A program made the translations under genes and the position numbers. From contig CM020619.1 in NCBI GenBank assembly GCA_009829735.1, forward strand, positions 4,231,727-4,295,726: DNA of 64,000 nucleotides. The letters run 5' to 3'. Source of the DNA: Pyropia yezoensis (taxonomy: Eukaryota; Rhodophyta; Bangiophyceae; Bangiales; Bangiaceae). This document shows positions 1-10,353 of the stretch, in pieces. The notes beneath the pieces were generated by a model. It did not search any database, was not told the DNA's origin, and saw nothing but the letters and a program-made list of their open reading frames with translations. Within the stretch, counting starts at the first letter, position 1; each line of letters begins with the position of its first letter.

Positions 1-591
1 CCATGCTGTGCTACGTGGGATGGTTATTGTCGATGCGTCAGCCCCCCCCGCCACGGATCTGAACGTCGTGGCTGCTCGAGCCAGACCTTGATGGAAGGGG
101 CACCGGGCAGGGCCCCTCGTCGGATGGAACTGGCTCTCTTGGAAGGCGGCGATGGCGCTCCCCGCCCGGCGACGTGGGCGCGAGAAGTGCGCCACGGGAC
201 GGTACGGGGGGGCCGCAGTGCTGGGCGGTGGGGGAGGGGGTTTGCCAGCTACCGAGAGGAGGGCCGCCGCAGCTGGCGTGACTGGGCGAGGGAGAGGGGA
301 GCCGGTGCCGCCCGACCCTACTCCGCTGGGCTGCTTCTCATGATGGATGGCAGCTACAAGAGCGCTGCCGGCGGCGGGGAGGGGAGCGCGTCGCAGTCAA
401 TCATAGCAACCTGTCCCACACGCCCACGGAACCGACGTAGCGCCCACTGCCCCCTCTGCCCTGCCCTTCCTCAGCCTCGCACCTTCCCCCCGCTTCCCTA
501 CCCCCGACTTGCCGCCGTCTACCTTGACCATTGACCTCGCCTCTCCCCTTCCCCCCCTCCCTGCCCCCGCTCGGCACCACCTGTACTCGTC
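1..591. other. No supported gene; upstream region of the GST gene
   Basis: GC-rich sequence with C-runs. Open frames here (for example 88-534) have the biased, repeat-poor composition typical of chance frames in GC-rich DNA and match no family I know. It probably holds the promoter and 5' UTR of the GST gene; the C/T-rich stretch at 535-590 directly before the ATG fits a 5' UTR. Confidence 0.5.
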
Positions 592-1260
592 ATGACCAAA
601 TCGAAGATGGAGCTCGGCTACTGGGGTATCCGTGGCCTAGCCAGCCCCCTGCGGCTGGCGCTCGAGTACGCTGGCGTCGACTACACGGACCGCCGCTTTG
701 CCTCTGCCGCCGAGTGGCACGCCCACCGGGACGGCGAGCTGGCGGCCGCCGGGGTGGTGGCCTTCCCGTCGCTCCCCTACCTGGTCGTGGACGACACGAC
801 GGCCGTGTCCCAGTCGCGCGTCATCCTCCGCTTCATTGCCGACCGGCACGGCTTTGGCGGCGACGGCGAGGCGGAGCGCACCGCGGCGGCCATGGTGCAG
901 GAGGAGGCCGCCGACCTCAACGCCGCATATCTAAAGGTGGCCCTCGCCGCCGACACAGAGTCGGCGCGCAAGGAGCAGGTGGCCGGGTCCATCACCACCC
1001 ACCTTGGGCGGCTGGAGGCCTTTTTGGGCGACAAGGAGTGGATTGCGGGGGGGGCGGCGCCCACCTACGCAGACATCCTCCTGTTTGACGTCCTCGAGTG
1101 GATGTGGCACCTCGATGCGGAGCTTGAGGCAGCCTACCCCAAGCTCCGCGCGCTGCGCAAGCGCGTCGGCGAGCTCCCCGCCATTGCTGCCTACGTCAAG
1201 CGCACAGACGGCGACAACCCGTACCTTTCGCGGCCGTTCACGCCGTTCAAGGTGGGCTAA
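592..1260 (+). CDS. Glutathione S-transferase, mu-like
   Basis: A single-exon, 222-residue protein, the usual length for a cytosolic GST, which conjugates glutathione to electrophiles. The N-terminal thioredoxin-like domain (about residues 6-85) opens with LGYWGIRGLA, the mu-class signature, placing the glutathione-activating tyrosine at Tyr10. The cis-proline loop is LPYL (Pro62), and the glutathione-contacting Gln-Ser pair is at 74-75 in VSQSRVILRFIADRHG, again mu-like. The helical C-terminal domain (about 95-215) contains FLGDKEWIAGG and PTYADILLFDVLEW, the conserved core of that domain. The start at 592 gives the full first beta strand; a second Met at codon 6 (607) is a possible alternative. 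It ends about 500 bp from the convergent VPS25 gene. The class is inferred from motifs only; no targeting peptide is visible. Confidence 0.93.
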   Translation: MTKSKMELGYWGIRGLASPLRLALEYAGVDYTDRRFASAAEWHAHRDGELAAAGVVAFPSLPYLVVDDTTAVSQSRVILRFIADRHGFGGDGEAERTAAAMVQEEAADLNAAYLKVALAADTESARKEQVAGSITTHLGRLEAFLGDKEWIAGGAAPTYADILLFDVLEWMWHLDAELEAAYPKLRALRKRVGELPAIAAYVKRTDGDNPYLSRPFTPFKVG

Positions 1261-1758
1261 GAGCAAGCGAGAGGCCGTCGGTCACAGCACGGCGCCCCGA
1301 CGATGGTGGCAGAGCAGAGGAGCTCAGGAGGGCGAGGGGTGTGTTGAAGGAGAGATAGGTACGGGCGGGGCGTGTGTGTGGGCTATGGCACGCTTGTAAA
1401 GAGAAGTGCTCATGGCAACCTTCTAGTCACCTGCTCTGGGCCGCGCGTACGGCGTGGCGAGCGCCGCACAGGGGCAGCAGCCAGCCACCAACACCCCGTG
1501 CAGACGTTGGCGGAGGCACCGGCGGCAGTGGGTAGGGCGCTCCACCCTCGCGCCGCGCAGTGGAAAGAAAATACAGCTCTGCCCCGGCGAGGCCTGCGGG
1601 CCTCTGCCTGGCCAGTACGTGCCTCACGGTATGGACGCAGCGGGCATGCACGGAGCACCCTCCCCGACGCGGCGGGTATGCACGAGAACCCCCCCCCGCC
1701 CCCCGCCAAGTCTCCTGAGCTGCCACCCCTCCCAAATGCTGCGCCCGTCGCGCGGCGG
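1261..1758. other. Convergent 3' regions of GST and VPS25
   Basis: No coding signal in either strand that I trust. The stretch separates the stop codon of the plus-strand GST gene from the stop codon of the minus-strand VPS25 gene and should contain both 3' UTRs. I see no canonical AATAAA; TGTAAAG at about 1395 is a possible plant/algal-type poly(A) signal for GST. Confidence 0.4.
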
Positions 1759-3920
1759 CTACAAAAACTTGACGCCCTACCATACGCACCCCCAGCCCCC
1801 CCCCCACACCACACCGCACACGTCACCCATACCAACGCACACGCCAGGCATGGCAAGCAACCCAAGAGACTGGTCAGTGGCGCTCGCGCCGGGGCTCGAC
1901 AGAGTTCATGGGGGCCGCCCCGCCACCGACCCCCCCCGCAGTGACAGACGAGACAGCCCGCCCGTGAAGGCACAGGCTGAGAGGACACGCACGGCATGCC
2001 AAAGCACAGACACCCTCCCTCTCCCCCCCCCCCGCCCCTCCACGGTACACCGCCTTCGTCCTCCCCCAGCACGCGACGCCCCCCGACAAATGACCATTGC
2101 CACAACGGCCTCGTTGGTCGCCGCACCGACTTCCTCCCCCCATCCCCCCTCTCCCCTCCGACGCGAGACGCGGCAACGAACCAGATCATCAGATGCGTCT
2201 GAAGAAAAGAGGGCGCACTTGCCTGCCGCCTGGAGGGCCGCGAGCGCGTCGCACGCCAGCTGCACGTCCAAGTCATAAAACTCTGGAAGCTCAGAGAGAG
2301 AGAGAAGGGAGAAGAGGGGGAGGAAGATAACAAAGACGGAAGGAGAAGGGAAGGAGGAGGGGGACGGATGGGAGAACCACCACGACAACGGCCACCAACA
2401 CAGCCAGGCGCAACGTCACAGCACCCCGCACCAAGACGTGGCCACGCACACACAACAACGGTGGTGAATTGGTGCCCCCCCTCGGTGGCCCCCGCGCGCG
2501 ACAAGCGTACCCGCTCGGGCACGCGGCCGACCTCCACGGCACCCTCTAACGTCATCCTTCACCACGCTACGAAGAACCCCTTCCCTCTTCCCCCAGCCAC
2601 CCCCAGGCAAGCGAGCGCTCGCCGCTCGGCAGCCGTGGCCCCTCATCCACGCCGTCCGCCCTCAAGCCCTGACGCTCGCTCCCCAGCCCTGCCGCCCTCA
2701 CCGCACCCCCCCCCCCTCCCCCAGTGCCACCACCATCACTACCATCCCCACCACTACGCCGCCATCTGCCCTCCAGCGGCACCTTCCCCCCACCACCCCC
2801 CAGCTGCACCTTCTCCCTACAACGCACCTTGCCCCCGCGCGTCCTCTCCCAGCCGCACCTCGTAAAGCGTCAAGACGGTACCATTCCGGGCGGTCGCCTC
2901 AACCCACTTGTAAATGAGGTCCCCCCACGCGGAGGGTGACCGCCAATACACGAGCACCCGTCCACCGCCAGCGCCGCTACTGCCGCTGCCGCCGACTGCC
3001 GCAGCCGCCCCTCCCCCGCCGGCAGTGCCTTCCCACCGGCCGCCCCCACGGGAGACGAGGGCGGAGAGGAAGAAATGGGCGTCCTTGGGGGACAGCCGAC
3101 GGCTGTGGGAGCACGGGGGGAGGAGAAGCCAAGACGAAAGTCAGACGGCCGCATCCCGGCCGCCCGCATAAAGCGCGGAGGGGCCCAGTGGGCAAAGCGG
3201 GGTGAGAGTGCCGCGTGTCAGTGGGTTGTCTGGTGAGCCCGGCGGTGGTAGGGGGGGGGAGGAGGGCAGGTGCCCGCGGCCGGGCACCCAAGGCCGGGCA
3301 CCCAATGTCGGCGGCGGGGTGGCGGCGGCAGAGGCTGCGGCGCCGCCACCGTTCTTGCCGCCAGTGGAGAACTGTCGTGCCGATGGCAGGTGCACCGTCG
3401 ACGACAACGGCGTTCGGCCGCTCTCCAACGATGTGGCAGCGACACCACGCCCCGCTCGTCCCTCCCATGCGACCTGGGCCGACGCAGCAGAGATGCGTAC
3501 ATCGCCTCTCCCCACCCCCCCATCCCCACCCTCCCATCCCCACACCCGCCCTCCCACCTTCACCCCCCCCACCCCGCCTCCTTTCCGCCCTCTCGCCACG
3601 CGTAGCGACCACCCACAAAGAACAAACGACGAGGGCAAAAAAACGTACTCGACCGCGTCGTTGCGAAAGAGCCCCCCGTGCCCCTCAACGCCGAGCCAAA
3701 ACAGCCGGTAGTGGCGGCAGTAGTCGAGGATGCACGCCACCCACAGCTCCACCTGCCGTGCGCGCGTCGCGGCCGCCGGCTGCACCGTGTAGGCGGGGGG
3801 GAAGGCGTGGAAGGGGGGGAAAACAAACGGCGTGACAGCGCCGCCGCCCCCGCCGCTGCCAGCCGCCGAGCTGCCGCCGCCGCTGCCGCCGTCGCCACCC
3901 GTGGTGGAGCGGGATGCCAT
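1759..3920 (-). CDS. VPS25: VPS25, ESCRT-II subunit (four exons)
   Basis: Exon model: 3649-3920, 2859-3102, 2182-2289, 1759-1776; 642 nt, 213 residues. All junctions are GT-AG and in phase: donor GA/GTACGT at 3648, acceptor CCCACAG at 3103, donor GAG/GTGCGG at 2858, acceptor after a CT run at 2290, a weaker donor GTTCGT at 2181, acceptor GGTAG at 1777. VPS25 is the paired winged-helix subunit of ESCRT-II that recruits ESCRT-III during multivesicular-body sorting. Family marks in order: FPPFHAFPPAYTVQP (the N-terminal PPF/PxYTLQP motif that binds the ESCRT-II core), GGLFRNDAV, RRLSPKDAHFFLSAL, VYWRSPSAWGDLIYKWV, NGTVLTLYE, LDVQLACDALAALQAAGKC, and the terminal GVKFL resembling the usual GVKFF. 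Unusual points: a Gly/Ser-rich N-terminal extension (about 8-28), a Gly/Ala-rich insertion in exon 2, and a last exon of only 18 nt. Start ATG at 3920. The exon 3/4 junction is the least certain part. Confidence 0.85.
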
Positions 3921-4657
3921 GTCGGGCAGCAAAAAAGGGGGAAGGGGTGGGAAACGGATGGGGATGCAAGCTGGGGAGGGGGGGGTGGCGGGCGGTGGTC
4001 GTGGCGTGACCGCTGGGCCGGCTTCATCCAGCCGTGCTGACACGTCACATCCCAGGATCCGTGCGCGCGTCTGCACGTACATGAATGTACTTGCACATGC
4101 CCGCGGTGCACTTCTTCCGCATTAGACAGAGAAGTCCACCGAAAACGCAAGCGAGATGGCCCAGATCCAGCAAGCCGCCTCCCGATCCGAGATGGACTGT
4201 AAAGCCGTGCAGCAGGCCCCACTCGGTGCACCGCATGCTGCGTGGAAGGTTGGCCACTCGGCCGCTAACCGTCTTGCGTCCCACTTCGACGCCTCTCGCC
4301 GGCCGGCATTGCCGCCGCGCCGCCTCGGCGGTCTCCTTTACCAAACTGACGACCTTCTGACCAACCACTCGCGTCGGCGCACCAGCGGGCGCCGTCCCTG
4401 GCACTACCTGGTACGACCGTCCGCCAGCGCGCCGCACGCGGTCGCGGTGCCCTCCTTTGGCCTCCAGCTTTGCCCGACTGGGTAACGTCGCCGACATCTG
4501 TCCCGCCCCCCTTTGCCGCCCCCCCCCCCCTCTCCCTCCCTCCCGTCCCCACCCGACTTTTCAGCTCCGCTTTTCCTCCTGCTGCTTGAACAAGGTTCCT
4601 TGGCGTCTGGTTTTTCCATTGGGACGACCACGTGCGCCCCTGCTCCCTCGTGCCGCC
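3921..4657. other. Intergenic region between divergent VPS25 and the zinc-finger gene
   Basis: The two flanking genes point away from each other, so this 737-bp stretch should hold both promoters and 5' UTRs. Open frames on both strands (4045-4497 minus, 4156-4485 plus) show no recognisable family. A C/T-rich tract at 4500-4560 precedes the plus-strand gene. Confidence 0.4.
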
Positions 4658-4963
4658 ATGGCCCCCCCCCCCTCCCCCGAAATCATCACCCACGCGGGTG
4701 CTGTCGCCGGCGCCGCCCTCACCGCCGTGGTGGTGGTGTTTGCGGCCTACTCCCGCCGTCGCCCGCAGCTGTGCTCTGCGTGTTCCGGCGAGGGCGGCTT
4801 CCCCTGCTTTGTCTGCGACGGCACCGGGGAGCAGCCGGCTGTGCCAGGGGGGGGGCTCGGCCGGCCACGGACGCCGCCCAAGTGCAAGGGCTGCCTCGGC
4901 CGTGGAAAGATGCTGTGCCGTGGGTGTGGCGGGACGGGGTATGTCAAGGACTTCGTTGGCTGA
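4658..4963 (+). CDS. Small membrane-anchored DnaJ-type zinc-finger protein
   Basis: A 101-residue protein whose ATG sits in a near-ideal Kozak context (GCCGCCATGG). Residues 9-31 form one hydrophobic segment rich in Ala and Val followed by SRRRPQ, which suggests a single N-terminal membrane anchor. The rest carries four CxxCxGxG motifs at 39-46, 50-57, 76-83 and 87-94, the exact repeat structure of the DnaJ cysteine-rich domain that binds two zinc ions. There is no J domain. Stand-alone domains of this type occur in plants and algae as chloroplast assembly or thiol-disulfide factors (BSD2- and LQY1-like proteins), so a chaperone or redox role at a membrane is plausible but inferred. A longer open frame reaches back to 4457 but lacks an ATG before 4658. 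The gene is divergent from VPS25. Confidence 0.8.
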   Translation: MAPPPSPEIITHAGAVAGAALTAVVVVFAAYSRRRPQLCSACSGEGGFPCFVCDGTGEQPAVPGGGLGRPRTPPKCKGCLGRGKMLCRGCGGTGYVKDFVG

Positions 4964-5960
4964 GCGTGGGGAGGTGGGTGGGGGGGGCAACAGGGTGGGG
5001 CCAGGGTGGATGGGGATCAAGTGGGAGGATGGGGTGGCGGGTGTGTGTGGAAGCTGGCTGGCCGAAAGAGAGTTGCAGATGGCCGCAGGAGGCGGTGTCG
5101 CCGCCGAGAACGGGCAGTGCGAACACGGGGGTGGGGCGGTGGATGGATGGTTGTGGAGGGGGGGGGGGGGGGGGGTCAGACGGCCGCGGCATCATGTAAC
5201 GACCTCGCCCGGCTGTGGCGCTCGTGGCGACCTGAGGATGGATGCATCTCGTTGCGTTGTTTGCGTCGCCCGTGTCGGGTCGTCTGCCGTGCGGCGGCCC
5301 TGCCGCGGGGGGGGCCGGCCCACCCGACGGACAGGCCGAGGGGCGACCTCGCCAGGCGGTCGTGGGATGGACAGAGGGCGAGCCCGCGCTCCGATTGGCA
5401 GGTGCGGGTCGGTCGCTGCGCTTGAACCTCACCTCCTCGGACTGTTGCAGGCACGCGACAGTGGCGGGCGGGGTAGGCACACCCCAATTCATGGCGTCAG
5501 TGGTGTGGCGGTGGAGTTGCGCGGGTGGTGGCGACGGCGGCAGCGGCGGCGGGCTTACGCAGCGGCGGTGGGGGCGGCGGCGGCGGTGGCGGCTGCGGTG
5601 GCTGTGGCAAGCGGCAGAAAGCGACGGCGGGCCCAGCTGGCCAGCGCAGCCAGCGGCGGCAGCTGTGACGGTGGTCGTCACACATGGCGCTCGTCGCCTG
5701 CTACGGCTGCGCGGTCTTCCTGTGGGCCTCGCATGGGGCATCGCAGCCGACCCGCCCCGCTGGGACGCCCGCGCATCAAAAGGGATGTGGGATGAAATAG
5801 GCAGCGCCGCTGGTGGTGGCAGCGCCTGTCTTAAGACTCAGCCCGCCGCGTCCTCCACGCCCATCAGACCCTGCCTGCTCCCCCATCACTCGAGCGCAGT
5901 ACCCTCCGTCCCCCACCAGTCGCCCTCGCCATCCCCCCTTCCAGCTTCCCCCCGCCACCA
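4964..5960. other. Convergent intergenic region, low complexity
   Basis: Overlapping frames on both strands are long only because of GC content. A poly-G run at about 5155-5176 and GGC/GCG repeats at 5530-5610 account for most of them. One frame at about 5550-5660 reads as an Ala/Val-rich hydrophobic stretch followed by basic residues and vaguely resembles the anchor of the upstream zinc-finger protein, but no CxxCxGxG motif follows, so I do not call a gene. A possible extra 3' exon of the NT-C2 gene could lie here. Confidence 0.35.
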
Positions 5961-7355
5961 CTACCTGGCACCCCCCCCAAAAAGCTTGCCACTCACCCCC
6001 GCGAGTGCAGCCATTCCCCCCCCCGCCCCCCCCCCCCCCCCTCCCCCATTTCCGCCCTTCTTCCGCAGTTGCCCAATGAGGGACTGTTTGTCCTCCTCTA
6101 GAAGCGCGAGCGCCAGCTTTGCATCGCGCAGCTGCGTCACGACATCCCCGTATGCGGGCTCCCGCGCGAGGACCGCCTTGAGGTCCGCCACCTCCGCGCC
6201 AACCGCGGCGGCTTCCGCCTCCGCTGCCGCCGCGCGGCCAGCGACACTTCGGAGGCGGCGGACCTCCTCTTCAGCCGCCTCCGCTTGCGCGGTGGCGTCG
6301 TCTGCACGGCGGGCCAGACGTGCATTGTCCCGGCGGAGGCGGTCTAGCTCGGCCAGGAGGTCGGGGTCGGGCGCCACGGCGGGCCCGGGGGGGGGGGCGT
6401 TTTTCCGCCGCCGGAGGGAGCCCAGGCCCGCCCGTGTGCTGCCGCTACGGTCGGGGGCCTCGTCCCGAGGGGGGGTGGGGTTCGCCGCGGAAATGGGCGC
6501 GTAGTCGCGCGATCCTGATGGCGACGCTGACCGCGATGACCGGTTGGGTGCGGCACCGGCGGCAGCGTAGCCGCCGCTACTCGGGGCGGCGTATCCGCCG
6601 CTCGGTGGGCGCGCCGGCGGCGCCGGTGCCGTCACGTCGGCTTCGGTGCGACCAACGTCAGACAGCGACCGAAAGCTGCCGCCATCGTCATCAATCTCCA
6701 AGTCGGTCAGGTCGTCCTGGTCGCTGCCTGCCCCGGCCCCGCCACCCCCAACGCTGCCGCCGCCACCGCCGCCGCCACCGCCACCCCCACTAAAGCTGGT
6801 GATGCCACTAGCCTCGGAGCCCGCTACGCTCCCTCCCCCCTTGGACTTTCCCATACCCAAAAAGGTACTGGTAATCGTAGCAATCAGGGTCGACCCGTTG
6901 GACAACTCTGCCGCCACCCGCCGAGACTGGGACGGCACGCCCGCATACTCGGCCATGTTGAGCCGAATCTTGCCCACCACCTTCGAATCCCCACCGCCAC
7001 CGCCGGCGACGCGAATAGCAAACTTGTACACCTTGTCGCCATAGCCGTTGCCCTTTTTAAACAACGTAATATCCTGCGACAGCCGTTCGCCACTGAACGC
7101 CGCTGTCCGCGACGTACGGTCAACGCGGACCGGGGGGGTGGCGAGGTCAGCTTTGCCTGACCGCTCCCATGAAAGGACGACGTCCGTCACGCCCGCTAGC
7201 CGGTCTACCGTCTCGGGGAGGAGGTCAAAGCGGAACTTGGCGGCGGCTTTGCCAACGTTACGCACCGACCGGGCCTTGCCGAGGAGCACCTTGGAGGAAG
7301 ACTTGCGTAGGCCATTCGGCGGGGGGGCGCCCGAGGCGGACCGGGCGGTAGCCAT
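5961..7355 (-). CDS. NT-C2 domain and coiled-coil protein (EEIG1/EHBP1/PMI1-like)
   Basis: 464 residues from the ATG at 7355, which lies in the Kozak context GCCACCATGG; an in-frame upstream Met at 7388 is less likely. Residues about 36-160 fit the N-terminal C2 (NT-C2) fold: FRFDLLPETVDRLAG, VVLSWERSGK, DITLFKKGNGY, KVYKFAIRV, KVVGKIRLNMAEYAG and ATITSTFLG follow the order of the family found in EEIG1, EHBP1 and plant PMI1-type proteins. NT-C2 domains bind membranes or link cargo to actin. A Gly/Ser/Ala-rich disordered middle (about 165-330) is followed by a coiled coil (about 335-430) with heptad Leu/Ala and charged residues. The C-terminus is Gly-rich. A GTGAGT donor-like site lies about 30 nt before the stop (around 5988), so the real C-terminus may be encoded by a further exon. 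It is convergent with the zinc-finger gene. The exact orthologue is not assignable. Confidence 0.8.
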   Translation of the reverse strand: MATARSASGAPPPNGLRKSSSKVLLGKARSVRNVGKAAAKFRFDLLPETVDRLAGVTDVVLSWERSGKADLATPPVRVDRTSRTAAFSGERLSQDITLFKKGNGYGDKVYKFAIRVAGGGGGDSKVVGKIRLNMAEYAGVPSQSRRVAAELSNGSTLIATITSTFLGMGKSKGGGSVAGSEASGITSFSGGGGGGGGGGGSVGGGGAGAGSDQDDLTDLEIDDDGGSFRSLSDVGRTEADVTAPAPPARPPSGGYAAPSSGGYAAAGAAPNRSSRSASPSGSRDYAPISAANPTPPRDEAPDRSGSTRAGLGSLRRRKNAPPPGPAVAPDPDLLAELDRLRRDNARLARRADDATAQAEAAEEEVRRLRSVAGRAAAAEAEAAAVGAEVADLKAVLAREPAYGDVVTQLRDAKLALALLEEDKQSLIGQLRKKGGNGGGGGGGAGGGMAALAGVSGKLFGGGAR

Positions 7356-10353
7356 GGTGGCCAACGACGGGGATAAGGGGAGGAACAAGCGGTCGTTGGT
7401 AGATGATTAAAAGAGGAGGGGAAGGGGTGGAGGGGTGAGATGCCGAACCTTGGCGGCAGAGATAGAGGTGCGCACCAGGAAAAGGGCCCGGCCACGAAGG
7501 GCACGTCGGAGGTCAACCAAAGAGCGCGCTGGGGGAGATTGGGAGTAAAGGAAGGAAAGAGGACACAAAGCGGGCAACCGCGAGCAGCAGCGACGCACGG
7601 CGGCAGGCGCGGCGGCAGCGGCAGGGGCGGCAACCGTGACAGCCAACGGCAATGGGGAGGGCGACAAGTGGTCAGCGCTGCCCCCGTCTGCGTCGGCCGG
7701 CAAGGCGCCCAGCCGCGAGGCGCGGCGAAAAAGACGCGAGGCAGCAACAAGGTGCTGGCGCCGGAAGGTGGGGCGAGTAGGGGGAGCGTCGATGAAGCGG
7801 GCCGCGCCACCGACCGCGTCACGGAGGTGTGGGCGCGGTGGGCACGGCGAGGGAGGGGGTGCAGCGCGTGCGCCGGGGCGGCGGGGCTCAAGGTGGCCGA
7901 CACCCACAGCCCCGGCCGTGGTGGCCCCGCTGTGGCACACGCCGCGGGTGTGGGCGGGCGCGCCCGTGCATGGCTGGCCAGGCGGGGGGCCCCCCTAGCT
8001 CGGCTAGGGGGGAGGAGCAGGGGGAGCCCACAGCCAGAGGGTGTCCCACGGGGCGCCGCCACATTGGGTATGTATGGATTGGCAGCACGGTCGCTGTAAG
8101 GATTCTCGGTGGCAGCACTGGCGACAGCAGGGGACGGATGCGCTGTGCCGCGCGCCGTGCGTCCGACCCTTTAGTACACACAGTACCCACAGCGCGCTCG
8201 CTGTTACTGTACCGCTAGCGATGGCGCTGTCGACGCCTCCATCACCGAAGGGTCGGTGGTGCGGGGGCGCGTTGTACTGTACTCATTCTCCCATGCGCGG
8301 CCGCACATCCCTGGCATGCGTTTTTCGCGGACAGGCGGCCGCGCATTGGCACGTCGGTGACGGTGGCGGCAGCGACGCTGCCTCCATCCGCTGCCACCGC
8401 TGTCGCTGCGACCGCAGCGGCCGCCGCTGCCGCGCTGCTGCCGTTGCAGTCGCCGTGAGGGTGCCATTTCGCCCCTTTTGGAGGCCACACGCCCGGCAGG
8501 GTGGCCGCCGCCACACCGCCCACGCGCAGCGGTGGGGGCTCGGCCGCTGGCAAGCAGGCGCTCCTGCCCAAGATGATCATGGGCTGGAGGCGCGCCCAGA
8601 TGATCAGATGGGGAGAAGGTCATGGAGTGCGCCACGGGTGTGGCCTGCTGCCTGCTGTGACCGTGCCACGGAAAAGAGGTGGGGGGGGGGGGGCGGGGGG
8701 GGGGGGCATGGCCACGGCGGCCGCCACTCCACGGTCTGCAGCTGGGTGGGACTATCTGCCGTATTTGAAGAGGAGGGGGACAGTGCTGCGATCCGTGGCC
8801 CCATGCGTCGAGCCTTGTCCTCGGTAAGAGGGGGGGAGAAGGGGGCAGAGGGGGAGCTGCGGAACATCATCCGCCACTTCTAACGGTGCGCTCCCAAAAT
8901 CCGCACCCGTGTTCTTGGAGACGATCAGGCGGCTGGCTTGTTGGGGCGGCGCACCCCACCGTCAACGGCCCAGCGCCCGATGGCGCCGCCCCAACGGCGG
9001 TCGCGGTCTACAGAGTAGCGCCGCGTCGCCTGGAGCGGCAGCGGGGCCCTGGCAGCCGTGTGGCCGTTTGGGGTGCTGGCTGGCGTCGCTTGGCACGGCA
9101 GCGGGGCCATGGCGGTCGCGAGGCGCGTCCTTGGAACGCCGGCCGATCCGCCACCCTTTCCCCCCCCCGGCTGGCCAGCCGCTTCCGCTTCGGCGCGCGG
9201 AAGCAGACGCGAGCGCACGTCGGCCGCGGTACGCTCAGGCGCCACCGCTGGTCAACGCCTCTCGGTGATGGCCGCGGAACAGGGGCACACGCCCACGCCG
9301 ACAACCGTGTCCCCCCCATCCAGATCCCAGGGCACATGGACGACGATGGTGCCGGCGGCGCCGTGCGCGTTTCCGCACGAAGGAGACGATCGTGCGCGCG
9401 TGTGTTCGATGCAAACCGCCTCAGACGATCGTCTTCTCGACCAGGCCCGTCCAATACTGGTCATTCATTTATCCCGTTGTGACATATGCCGTATTCACGA
9501 CAAGAAAATAGAAATGGCGTGAGTGACTCACGCTGGGTGCCCATTGGCTCATCGGCATCTTCCTCGTGTCGACCTACGTGTTTGACCAACCAGATGCCCG
9601 AATCAAACGGCATTGAAAGTCAAGGTTGCAGTCCTGCTTCGAGTCCAGCCACTTTTGGCAACCTCGCGACACACATCAGCTGTTTGCGAAGAACATCTTT
9701 AAATCCCCCGCCGGCGCCGACCGCCGCCAGCACCGCCCACCACTGTCCGTCGGGACACCGACGGGGTCTGAGGCGCGAGAGCGGGGCACCCTGCGTTGCC
9801 CTCCCACCGCCGCTGCCGCCGCCGCCACAGCCGCCGCCGCCGCAGCCAGCGCCGCAGCCAGCGCCGTAGCCGCCGCCGCAGCCGCCGCCGCAGCCGCCGC
9901 CGCAGCCGCCGCCGCAGCCGCCGCCTCAGCCGCCGCCGCCCCCGCCGCCGCCGCTGCCGTCGCGGCCGCCATCGGTGCTCTCATCGCCGTCGTCTGCGCA
10001 GCTGGCTGTGCTGCTGCGGCTGCCGCTCGCCAATTCCCTGCTGTCCCCATCGTCGCGCGAGCGACTTCGGGTGTGAGACGTCGGTGGACCGGCCCCGGGT
10101 CATTGTGCCTCGCGGCTGTGGCCAACGAGCTGTGGCTACTCCGTCGCGGCCGCCGCCGCTCTGTATCGACGGGGTATTGCACCAGCAGACGCGTACGACT
10201 TGGGCGACAGCTCCCCGCCGCTGAAACTGTGTTATTGCCTTCTCCTGCTCTGCCGCGCTGTGCTGCGTGTGATACCTCCCTCCGCCCCCCCTTTCTCTCT
10301 TTGCTGTCGCTGCCGTTCTGTCTGCACATCTTTTCCTTCGGGTGCCCCTCATC
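7356..10353. other. 3-kb divergent intergenic region without a supported gene
   Basis: It separates the minus-strand NT-C2 gene from the plus-strand PP5 gene. It contains a poly-G block at about 8682-8707, a GCC-repeat block at 9806-9972, and several long frames on both strands (8041-8883 plus, 8886-9482 plus, 9252-9464 minus) none of which shows a family motif. A local drop in GC around 9440-9540 and 9600-9710 could mark a 3' UTR. A multi-exon gene could be hidden here; I could not assemble one. Confidence 0.35.
9806..9972. repeat. GCC/GCA microsatellite-like repeat
   Basis: Nearly pure array of GCC triplets interrupted by CAG/GCA about every 9-12 nt. Two frames read as poly-Ala or Arg-rich runs, so the overlapping open frames are repeat artefacts. 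It lies about 380 bp upstream of the PP5 start. Confidence 0.85.

Noticed and set aside
1410..2555. 381-residue minus-strand frame
   Set aside because: It overlaps VPS25 exons 3 and 4 in a different frame and its composition is low-complexity; a shadow.
4632..6504. Long plus-strand frames of 387 and 420 residues
   Set aside because: They overlap the zinc-finger gene or the NT-C2 gene in the wrong frame or strand and show no motifs.
8041..8883. 280-residue plus-strand frame
   Set aside because: No family resemblance, composition driven by GC repeats and poly-G; kept as unassigned sequence.
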